The translations under genes and the position numbers were made by a program. A model generated the notes under the pieces. The model made no database searches and was not told where the DNA came from. It saw only the letters and a list, made by a program, of their open reading frames with translations. A stretch of DNA of 29,949 bases. Source: Larix sibirica. Its lineage: Eukaryota; Streptophyta; Pinopsida; Pinales; Pinaceae. The number at the start of each line of letters is the position of its first letter. The stretch's first letter is position 1. Positions 22,349 through 29,949 of this stretch are shown one piece after another. The stretch is taken from positions 1 through 29,949 of the forward strand of contig NWUY0304138035.1 in the NCBI GenBank assembly GCA_004151065.3, written 5' to 3'.

Positions 22349-23635
22349 ATGTCTCCAAATTCAAATGTGGACATAATGAGCAAATTGACTATGGAGATCT
22401 ACAATTTATTCCAGAATAGTGAGAATAAAGATGCTGTCCACCAAGATAAGAACGAAAAGCGTCCGAAATACACTATAACTCCGACTCAGTTAAAAGAGAT
22501 TTTGTTCAAATTGGAAGGGGGGACTTTTCTATTTCAACCAATGTTTCGAACCTTCATCCCGAAAGCTAACAAACCGGGTAAACTACGACCTATCACTAAA
22601 CCCAATCCTATGGATATCATCGTTTTAGATGCACTATCCATGACTTTAAATGAATTATGTAAGGACATATTCATGAATTGCTCACATGGTTTTAGGAGAA
22701 CGAGAGGTGTCCGCACGTCTTTCTTTAAAATAGGTAGCTGGGGAGCAATCGATCACTTTTTCTCAGCCGATGTTATAGGGTGCTTTGACAACTTAAATCA
22801 TGGTCTACTTTTTCAAGCTGTACGCAAGTTGATTCCAGATGATCGTATTGGCAATCTAATTATGAATTTTGCAACGGTCGCTATATTAGATCGAGAAGGG
22901 AATAATTACGCAGGCTCCTCCAAAGGAATCCCGCAAGGCTGCTCTGTCTCTTCTGTATTGATGAATATCTATATGCATTCTTTTGATGTGAAGCTTTCGG
23001 CTTTTCTTTCTCCTTATGTACATGTGCACTATCTCAGGTATGCCGATGACCTACTCATAGGATTTGGAAAGCCAGATAACTTATTGGATAACTGCATTCA
23101 AGACGAAATGAATGCCTTAATTAAGGAGATTCACTTAGAATTAAAAATAAGTATTCATCCCTTTGGAAGTTCTTTTCTGTTCTTGGGACAAATCATACAA
23201 TATATACATGGTGCCTTTACCCTGATAGCTCCCTTGGATCGAATACGAAAAAAGATTAGGGAAAAGAAGCCTCCTATTATGGTTGCAACAGAAGAAATGT
23301 CAGTCCAAGATCTAATAATCGGTTATTACCATACAGGAATACACTCCTATTTTTCTTTCTATGCTAGAATCTCTAACTATGTGGTATTTCGAGAAATGGT
23401 GAAAAAGGAACTTAGAAATATGTGTTTGAAACAGCTCGCTCAGGTTGAACGGAAATCTATCAATGATGTCAAAAAGATTTATGGAGTGAAATTGGAAAAG
23501 CACCCATGGTATATATCTGATAGGAAATTGAACGAAACGTTTAATATTTTTAGAGCTCACTACCGCAAAGATGAGCAAAAGTTTTTGAACCAAATAAAGG
23601 ATCAGAAAACATTGGCCGGAGACAAAGGAAGTTGA
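22349..23635 (+). CDS. Group II intron-type reverse transcriptase/maturase
   Basis: An uninterrupted 428-residue protein with the ordered RT blocks of group II intron-encoded proteins. These are FIPKANKPGKLRPITKPNP (about 69-87), CSHGFRRTRGVRT (111-123), SADVIGCFDNLNH with catalytic D141 (139-151), GIPQGCSVSSVLMNIYMHSFD (193-213), YADD with D233/D234 (231-234) and FLFLG (276-280). The C-terminal LIIGYYHTGIHSYFSFYARI (322-341) resembles maturase domain X. There is no HNH endonuclease. The length suits an endonuclease-less maturase and is shorter than plant MatR. The first ATG follows an in-frame stop at 22289-22291; the frame is open from 22292. I find no domain V hairpin downstream, so it appears stand-alone. 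It would act in mitochondrial intron splicing or DNA synthesis; the target is unknown. Confidence 0.9.
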   Translation: MSPNSNVDIMSKLTMEIYNLFQNSENKDAVHQDKNEKRPKYTITPTQLKEILFKLEGGTFLFQPMFRTFIPKANKPGKLRPITKPNPMDIIVLDALSMTLNELCKDIFMNCSHGFRRTRGVRTSFFKIGSWGAIDHFFSADVIGCFDNLNHGLLFQAVRKLIPDDRIGNLIMNFATVAILDREGNNYAGSSKGIPQGCSVSSVLMNIYMHSFDVKLSAFLSPYVHVHYLRYADDLLIGFGKPDNLLDNCIQDEMNALIKEIHLELKISIHPFGSSFLFLGQIIQYIHGAFTLIAPLDRIRKKIREKKPPIMVATEEMSVQDLIIGYYHTGIHSYFSFYARISNYVVFREMVKKELRNMCLKQLAQVERKSINDVKKIYGVKLEKHPWYISDRKLNETFNIFRAHYRKDEQKFLNQIKDQKTLAGDKGS

Positions 23636-25163
23636 AACAATCCGAAGTTGGTTTAATTTGGTTATGTCACTTTCCTGTGGTTATTATTGCTTCTGCGACT
23701 CATCATGGTTATTTTTCACATTTATTGTAGTAACTCATTGCTGTTTCATTAACCCGGCCTTCGTTAGCCTTGGAACAGCGAATAAAAACCTGACAAAAGC
23801 AGCACCACCAGAGATATAGATTGACAGATTCTATAACCCTCACCTATGTAAGGAGAGCGAAGGAGCACATTTCATTTTTCTCGTTTCCTAATCAATTTCT
23901 CCATGCACCTCTATTTCTGCATGCGAGTCTTACTGGTACTATACTCTTTATAAGGCAACTTGCCAAATACATCGGTGTGAAGACCACTTTTTCCATAGCC
24001 CAAAGAAACAGAGCCTCCCTCTCCCGTTGGTCGATTCCGAAATTCCCATCTTTGTTGGGCCACTGAAGCAAGACCAGTGCCAAAGCAAGCAAGACCCGCA
24101 CCCAAGCTAGCAGCATCAACAAAGAAAGCAAGCAAGTGAGCAAGGGCTCTATTCTGGCGGGAATAAAGGGTAGGAATAAAGCAAGGGCAAGGGAGATATT
24201 CCCAGGGATCATTAAGAAAGGAAAGCTCCGGTTAGGCTACTTTCCTTATATATATATGCATGTGTAAGAGCTCTGGCTAACCAAGCTTGGCAGCAGGGTA
24301 TGGGAAGGATTAGAATCCTAATAAATAGTAGAACGAGGGTGACTATCCGAAAGGGGTTGGCTGCGTAAGGGGATTTAGAAGGAAGGGGTCACGAAGTATA
24401 ACCTATTATAAGGTAACTGAATAAAGAGTAGCAGATTTGTGGTTCAAGCCCATGTTCAGGAGGAAACATTATCTATGTGAGCACCCATGTTTAGCAGCTC
24501 CAGGTTTGACTAAGACTCGTAAATCAATGATCCAGCCTGCAACTAATAATCATACTTTGAGAAAATAAACTGGAATAAATATACAATCTAGAGGAAGTAA
24601 TTCTCGGAAGTCATTCTAGCTATGAATAGACCATGGGGTTTTTGTTTGGAACGGTAATCATTGATAAAGAATTAGAAAGGAACGGGATAATCTAAATGCT
24701 CTAAAGCGTACTGGAAAGAAAGGGGTATCGTCGCTGATGTTTCAGGGCATTTAGCGACTGATCCCCTTATTTTAGGTGATCGCTCGCTCAAGGCCTCATT
24801 TTCCCATTTATTTCCGCCTCTTTACTTACCTGAGCAAAGTGAAGGTAAGGGATAACCTCGGGATTCTCCAAAGAAAGAATAGATAGAATTAGATTAATTC
24901 TTATTAAGGTTGCCGTCCAATTCATCTGTACGAATGGTTAACGGAGCTGCATCCCCCGGTATTACGGCCTCACTAACGGGAAAATTCTCTATACTTATTT
25001 ATGCATGCTTCCCTCTGCAACCGCGACCCTTCTTGTGCTTGGACTAGCAGATTGTTCCTAACCTTCACCTTGGCCTTGTTCCTCCTCACTGGGAGCGTGA
25101 GGTGAGTCAAGCTTAAGTCACCGAACACCTACACTCTCCTTACTGACCCTGCAGCGCTTACGG
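23636..25163. other. Non-coding stretch downstream of the RT gene
   Basis: I looked here for a group II domain V/VI (an AGC-helix with GAAA-type loop) and saw none. Overlapping frames at 23821-24212 come from an AAGCAAG/CCAGTGCC-type low-complexity tract. A TATATATATA run lies near 24248. Around 24930-25000 the plus strand is open (VRMVNGAASPGITASLTG) but is not recognised. Confidence 0.4.
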
Positions 25164-25301
25164 TGCCGTGAGGAATCCGGTGTAGCCCTGCCCTCTAAGC
25201 ATCTATAGTCTTTATCCCTTGGCACTGATCCGTACTAGTTGCCGTGAGGAATGCAGTGTGGCCCCTTCCTTACTATAGTCTTTCTCTTGCCAATGACTAG
25301 T
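25164..25301. repeat. Two-copy diverged tandem repeat, period about 76
   Basis: Both units start TGCCGTGAGGAAT (25164 and 25240). They share CCGGTGTAGCCC/GCAGTGTGGCCC, then CTATAGTCTTT and TYGCNACTGAnnnnACTAGT-like ends. Indels separate them. GTGTGGAGGAG near 25310 may start a third, poorly preserved unit. Confidence 0.7.
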
Positions 25302-26025
25302 CTAGTTCGTGTGGAGGAGAGGTGCTTGGGAGCCCACGGCCTTCTACTTACTTCTTTATATGTAAGCATATTGAAAGGCATTGGCATTACTTACTTCTAT
25401 ATTATTAGCCAAACACGAGGAACTGCTAAAGATGTGCACGCATAAAAGCTTACAAGCTGTGGTAGACCGGATAAACTGGGTTAGCCAAAAATGAAAGGAA
25501 CCGAGAACAGCAGACTCTACGCACCGAAAGGACACTGAGTTTCTCTATTGTGACCCTTGAGTTTGGCAGAGCTGGAAAGTAGCCCCCCGTACTAGAATAG
25601 GGGCTGGCTGGAAGGATTGGGATAAGAAATCATCCTGGGCAACCAACCCGCTTGGACACATGAAACCTCATCGATGCAAGGCCCTGATCAGGCATTTTCT
25701 TTAATTGAGTCCCTACGGGGCGCTTACCTACAGGGTTTACGGGTGAGATTCTATTTATATATGTGTCCCGCCGATCAATATCCCTTTGGTCCCTTAATTA
25801 CCTATGTATGACCGACCCTTATGTTATGGGGCTTGCCCTTTACGCTTTTTGTGCGCCTCCTGAACCCTTCCCCTTGGTTGGCCTAGCCGGGTTGCTCCTA
25901 AGACCTTGGGGCAAATACTCATTAGTTTTTTTTTTAAAAGACTCTATACTAATTACTAATTGATTTTCTTAATGGTAGCTATTATAAAAATCTTCACCTT
26001 GACTGAGTGAGACTTAGGAGCTGTC
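25302..26025. other. Non-coding stretch
   Basis: No gene recognised. The 66-codon plus frame at 25763-25963 is partly hydrophobic but has no motif. A T-run followed by A-run lies near 25925-25938. Confidence 0.4.
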
Positions 26026-26086
26026 ATCCGCCGGTTGGGGCTTTCATACGGGAGTCCGCGTGCTTTGGCACCTTCGTTAGGCGGAT
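26026..26086. repeat. 7-bp GC-rich inverted repeat, 47-base loop
   Basis: ATCCGCC (26026-26032) pairs with GGCGGAT (26080-26086). The spacing is too short, and the interior lacks the arms, for a tRNA. Structural significance is uncertain. Confidence 0.4.
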
Positions 26087-26435
26087 CCCTAACTCTATTT
26101 TATGAAACGTGAAAATACCTTGCTTGACTAATGCCCCGCCCTCAATATATATAGAGAGGTAGGTTTCAAACTTGAACTTCTTATAGGCCCATTGCACTAT
26201 TTAGTCTTGCCTGGATGAATGGAACAACACCCTTGCCTCAACACTGGGCGCTTTAATCTTAACTTGGCTTGGATTCAAACCAACAGCCAAAGTAGAGGAG
26301 GTTGAGCCCTACGATCTCTGAGGTGTTCATCGTGTGATTGTCAAATCTGAGCAGCCTGAATCTCCTACTTTCGGTGAACTTCTTTCCCTATTTACTATGG
26401 AGAATTATCGTGAGAATTAATAGGGAAATGGCAAA
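26087..26435. other. Non-coding stretch before the gag remnant
   Basis: No gene recognised. The last 100 bases may be diverged upstream gag or leader sequence, but no motif is visible. Confidence 0.35.
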
Positions 26436-26678
26436 CAGGAAGGAGTGTATGAATTCCCTATTAGGGAAACTGACGAGGAGGCCAATACAAAAAAACTTAA
26501 TCCCTGGGTTCCGCCGCATTTGTATGGACTTCCCACTGAGGACCCAGATACATTTATGTTCAATTTCGAGGTTTTGTGTTGAACCTATGAATATAAGACA
26601 GATGCTCAGAAGTTGTGTCTGTTTCCCTCTACACTGAAAGATGTGGCACTACGATGGTTCATGGGTTTAGAAGGAGCC
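26436..26678 (+). pseudogene. LTR retrotransposon gag fragment
   Basis: One frame reads QEGVYEFPIRETDEEA, then LYGLPTEDPDTFMFNFEVLC, a TGA stop at 26580-26582, TYEYKTDAQKLCLFPSTLKD and VALRWFMGLEGA before TAA. The pattern GL..EDPD.F.F.FEVLC..Y.Y..DAQKL.LFP.TLKD.ALRWFMGL is the capsid-like gag domain (retrotrans_gag) of plant Ty3/gypsy elements. Only about 80 codons survive, and the single internal stop sits where an Arg is usual. The rest of the element is missing: the next bases belong to another element type. Inactive, of nuclear origin by inference. Confidence 0.8.
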
Positions 26679-26688
26679 TAAAGAATAA

Positions 26689-26778
26689 TGGAAAGATAGG
26701 ATCTGCCAAGTATGCAATTTAGGATAAGTAGATGCCGAGTATCACTTTATACTCCAATGTGAAGCATATAACCTATGA
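26689..26778 (+). pseudogene. LINE 3'-end zinc-knuckle fragment
   Basis: Directly after the gag remnant, in a different frame, the sequence reads WKDRICQVCNLG, TAA (26725-26727), VDAEYHFILQCEAYNL and TGA. This fits the C-terminal R.C..CN.G.VE.EYHF...C..Y..LR motif of non-LTR retrotransposon reverse transcriptases, with CxxC and HxxxxC ligands (C, C, H, C all kept). Both stops fall where Glu/Gln and Arg are usual. About 30 codons only; it is a short remnant unrelated to the gag piece except by adjacency. Confidence 0.6.
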
Positions 26779-27808
26779 AAATCTCGGGATTAGAGGGCAT
26801 AAGGTGGGTAGCAATATTCCAAGATGGGAAGCTTGAAGATATTGCATGAAGGACCTCAAGGATGATGCACTTAAGAGACAAAACGCTGAGAGCGAAGTCC
26901 AAAGTCGGTGACCCACCCTAGGGCGGTGCACCACATAAGTAATTTCACAACATACACAGGAAGGATGGCTCGCCCGAAGTATGAAGGCGAGGTACGTAAG
27001 GCAAGCATAATTACGCTTTCTCATCTACTGGGATCTCCGTTCGACAAAATAGAACAGATATGATCTCAGTTTCTCTAACTGTGTGAATTCATTTTGATGG
27101 GAAAGTCAATCCTTCAACAAGGCTGCTATTATATATGTCATTATACATTCATTCTTTATCTACGTAATTACGCTTTCGCAGACTTACCAGAAGAATGAAC
27201 TTGATCGAATTGGGTGAGCCATCCATAGGAGGTGGTGGGTTGGTTGAACGAAGAAGGACCATCGGCCATAGAGAGTGAAACTTCATACCGGATTATCCAT
27301 CTTATTTTATTATTCCTAATTACTGGACTAGCTTAGTCTTGCCTTATTGCCTTAGCTTCAGTTTGAGTCACTTGCCTACGGTAGATAGTGAAAAAGCCTT
27401 ACGCTCTATAGACCTTAGAGTTCAAGTTATAGCCATAAGCAGTAAGTTTCCCTAGAGTAAGCTCCGTTTGCTTGCATTGACTAATCAGCTATATCACCCC
27501 GCTTCGCTGGAACCCACCAGCCAACCCCGACTTTCAATTGTTCAATCTCATTATCTGAGACTTCAATTCCACAGTGCAAGCCAGCAAGTTTTTGCATTTG
27601 AGAACCAACCACCATTCAAAGTCAAAATAGTAAAAAAGAGTCAATATGGTTTTACATTGATATGTCTGAATAAATAAACCTTACTTGGCTGAGCAAAAGC
27701 GAAGAAGCTTCTTGTTGTCTCCTTGCTTCAATCCGTAGAGTAAAAACTATTAGTTTCCGATCAAGTTACCACTAGTTCTACCTAGTTTAACTAACAAGCT
27801 TCAGTCCC
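26779..27808. other. Non-coding stretch with dispersed repeats
   Basis: It contains two minus-oriented copies of the AAAGCGTAATTAC family (about 27007-27020 and 27164-27177). TATTATATATGTCATTATAC near 27127 resembles CATTATATATGTTATTATAC near 660. AGCCTTA/CTTAGAG pieces occur near 27345-27460. Frames at 26773-27024 (minus) and 27468-27677 (plus) lack motifs. Confidence 0.45.
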
Positions 27809-27831
27809 ACTTGCCTTAGTCCATGGCAAGT
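27809..27831. repeat. Hairpin, 7-bp stem and 9-base loop
   Basis: ACTTGCC pairs exactly with GGCAAGT around TTAGTCCAT. The CCATGGCAAGTAAG part resembles the repeat at 27966-27991. Confidence 0.55.
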
Positions 27832-27965
27832 AAGTGTTAATTCAGTCCATTATGTGCAAAAAAAAGTAAGATTTAACTGAAGGTAAAGAAGGTAAGTAGT
27901 ACTAGCCTTAAGGTTGTCCATATGGGTATAGACTTTTACCATACATAGGTTACTACTATTACCTT

Positions 27966-27991
27966 AGAAGTAAGTCCCATGGCAGCCTTAA
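27966..27991 (+). repeat. Dispersed repeat copy, GTAAGTCCCATGGCA
   Basis: AGAAGTAAGTCCCATGGCAG plus CCTTAA is matched at 29162-29189 by AGAGGTAAGTGTCCCATGGC plus AACCTTAA, with one substitution in the first half, a two-base insertion and one further substitution. Confidence 0.6.
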
Positions 27992-28661
27992 TAGACTATA
28001 AATGGAAAATGGGACACACTTTTTTGTTTTTTTAATGGTTTCAATCCAACGTGCCAAGGAGGTAGTGGTTCTAAGTGCGTGAACAGTTATAATACCCCAT
28101 GCCCAGGCAGGAAGTAAGTAAGGAAGGAAGGAGGAGGTGGGCAATTAGCCTGTTTTCATTGCTGAAAGCTCATAGTAAATAGCCTTTCATCGATGGCTGG
28201 TTTAAATGGATACTCAGCTTATATAATTGGCTTTGATAATGCTTTGCTTGGATAACTCGGCTTAGGGTGGAAACAGTCGTTGTCTATAAGCTCTTGTCAG
28301 TGCATCATGAATGATGCTCTACTCAGTGAGTGCATGAACCTCTGAAATTGGCATGGAGGACTGGCATTGAGTGCATCGATACCTAGGGAGAGTGGCTCCT
28401 ATCCTTGTCCCTTTTACACTTTTTTATCTATGATAGCCTCGATCCCGCTACTCAATTCACTCCATCCAGGATTCTTCGCTGCTAGTTCCTTCAGGTGTTG
28501 ATCACTCAATGTTGGTATTCAATGAAGTCGATGCCAGGTGCTAATGACAGTATAGACCGTAGGTAAAAGACCTATACTCTATAACCTCAAACTCTAAATT
28601 GAACCTCTCCCTCGTACCTCGGTCGAGCGCCTAAAGGCCCTCGAAATAACTTACCCTATTA
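27992..28661. other. Non-coding stretch
   Basis: No gene recognised. It contains a T-run near 28020-28033, AGTAAGTAAGGAAGGAAGGAGG near 28112-28133, and GTGCATC/GAGTGCAT pieces repeated near 28300-28380. Confidence 0.4.
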
Positions 28662-28680
28662 AAAAGAAGTTACTTCTTTT
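28662..28680. repeat. Perfect 19-base palindrome (9-bp arms)
   Basis: AAAAGAAGT and ACTTCTTTT flank a single T. AT-rich, with no associated gene. Confidence 0.6.
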
Positions 28681-28708
28681 CAACTGTTTATTTAAATGCT
28701 AGTTCAAT

Positions 28709-28752
28709 TGGTGTTTATTAAACTGGGACTGCTGGCCGTGCTTATTAAACTA
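28709..28752. repeat. Two-copy direct repeat, GTGYTTATTAAACT
   Basis: GTGTTTATTAAACTGG (from 28711) and GTGCTTATTAAACTAG (from 28738) are near-identical with a 27-base period. GTGCTTATTAAATG near 22015 is a related copy. Confidence 0.6.
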
Positions 28753-29901
28753 GTGCTTATGATGCTTTGCCTTGTGTAGGATAAAATGGTGGTACTGAGC
28801 AGATGAACTCAATAAGACACTAATACAAGTTATCCACTATATGTTTGTTCTTGGTGCAACCTAACTTTATAAAAAAACATCTTACACCCATAAGAAAATT
28901 AATCCCCAATTCTATAAGCTTTATACACCTAGGTGTATTCTTATTTCTATTGAGTCCCCTGCCCCTGTCTAGAACCACACTTATGAACTAGGCCCCATTT
29001 CATTAAATTTCCCCATGAGGTTGGACAGTCCAGTTCATAGTAGAGTGATCTTATCCTCTATATATCTAATATGCATAGCCAGTGTATTCCATCACATTGT
29101 CGTCATAGGGTCCTTGCCATAAAGCAGTCTCTATGGCCCTACTCCGAAAATAAATTATCATAGAGGTAAGTGTCCCATGGCAACCTTAACCTATTTACAA
29201 AATAGCATTTCAAGTAAAATAAAATTATATATATATAAGAAGGCTTATCTGCTTTGCCGGGTTATTCAGCTGCTGGCCGGGAGCACTTTACAGAGCGTAT
29301 ATATTCTGTTGTCTGCGAGGGTGGGTGGTTCTATAGCCCGGTTGTTCAGATAGATGGAGACGGACGACTTGTTCCAGCTAGCCCCGGTTGTTATAGAGCC
29401 CTTGCTTCATAGAGATGAATGCTTGCAGGGCATGGGATATGGTTATGGAACCTGGCTGGAAAAATGGGTAATGCACATAGAATCCCCACCTTCCTTTCCT
29501 GGAAATGGTATTAATAAAGGTAACGTTGAACAACTGGGCTTGGTCTATCTATTGGTAATGTCCTTTACTCGCTTACTAACCTAACTGACAGGGCACGTGG
29601 AAAAGATAAAGGTAAAACAAATAGAATAAGCTCCTGTGTTCCGTTGCTCCGTCTCCGTAACTAAAGGTGGAACGGAGGAACAAGATCTGTTGGGAGTTGT
29701 TAGCCATTATTCCGAGGGAGAGGTACGTGGGAGAGGTACATTAGTGGAAGGAGGATCCATCTTCTCCTTATAAGGGCTTCCTCCCTTAGGTTAGGTTCTG
29801 GGCCCATACTTTGAGATAGAGGGTCGAAGTATTGGGGCCTCCTCACTATAGAAGCACCTGTATTATTGGGCCAGCTAAAACCTTTATATCATCATTATAC
29901 G
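28753..29901. other. Non-coding stretch
   Basis: The second copy of the GTAAGTCCCATGGCA repeat lies at 29162-29189. A TATATATATATA run lies near 29226-29237. The 76-codon plus frame at 29354-29584 (METDDLFQLAPVVIEP...) has no motif I recognise. GGGAGAGGTAC occurs at about 29716 and 29729, a short direct repeat. Confidence 0.4.
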
Positions 29902-29927
29902 CCCTTGCCCTCCCTTGCCCTCCCTTC
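29902..29927. repeat. Decamer tandem repeat, about 2.6 copies
   Basis: CCCTTGCCCT is repeated with an exact 10-base period and ends CCCTTCGG. The array lies at the window edge. Confidence 0.65.
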
Positions 29928-29949
29928 GGTCAAGCAAGTATACCTTTGG

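Noticed and set aside
22156-22419. 87-codon frame overlapping the RT start as a separate gene.
   Set aside because: It runs through the rRNA remnant, has no protein motif, and overlaps the better-supported RT frame.
23636-24300. Search for a group II domain V hairpin downstream of the RT frame.
   Set aside because: No AGC/GTT-paired 34-base hairpin with a GAAA-type loop was seen by eye; a covariance search would be decisive.
24930-25000. VRMVNGAASPGITASLTG considered as a conserved protein fragment.
   Set aside because: I could not tie it to a family, and the frame breaks soon after.
26026-26086. GC-rich 7-bp inverted repeat considered as a tRNA acceptor stem.
   Set aside because: Only 61 bases end to end and no T-arm consensus. 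Kept only as an inverted repeat.

Overview
This window looks like intergenic DNA from a large plant mitochondrial genome, or less likely nuclear DNA carrying mitochondrial sequence. The inference rests on four things seen together: almost no long reading frames in 30 kb; one intact reverse transcriptase frame of the group II intron (maturase) type; a scrambled piece of organelle-like large-subunit rRNA beside it; and decayed plant LTR and LINE retrotransposon pieces of nuclear type. A seed plant with an expanded mitochondrial genome, such as a gymnosperm or a large-genome angiosperm, would fit. I cannot name the species. I saw no complete respiratory, ribosomal-protein, tRNA or rRNA gene. Short exons of trans-spliced genes could be missed by eye.

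Layout. 1-7.6 kb: non-coding, with short diverged repeats and a minus-strand, Pro/Gln-rich decayed coding sequence (5700-6062, perhaps to 6240). 7.6-8.1 kb: a triplet-rich tract followed by a broken LINE reverse transcriptase. 9.5-10.1 kb: a field of diverged repeats. 10.8-13.5 kb: the 3' part of a Ty3/gypsy element, with a frameshifted integrase-to-pol end, a long untranslated zone, and a probable polypurine tract followed by the start of the 3' LTR. 13.5-22.1 kb: non-coding, with a strong hairpin (14968-14999) and low-complexity, repeat-derived stretches. 22.15-22.24 kb: an LSU rRNA chimera. 22.35-23.64 kb: the one convincing gene, a 428-residue RT/maturase-like protein. 23.6-30 kb: non-coding, with a tandem repeat at 25.2 kb, a gag remnant fused to a LINE 3'-end remnant at 26.4-26.8 kb, and several small dispersed repeats.

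The pieces do not form an operon or pathway. The RT frame is the only one that looks maintained. Its neighbours are debris that arrived by transfer and was rearranged. The most notable points are the intact stand-alone RT without a recognisable intron around it, the rRNA chimera 112 bases upstream of its ATG, and the frequency of TGA where Arg CGA would be expected in the retroelement pieces.
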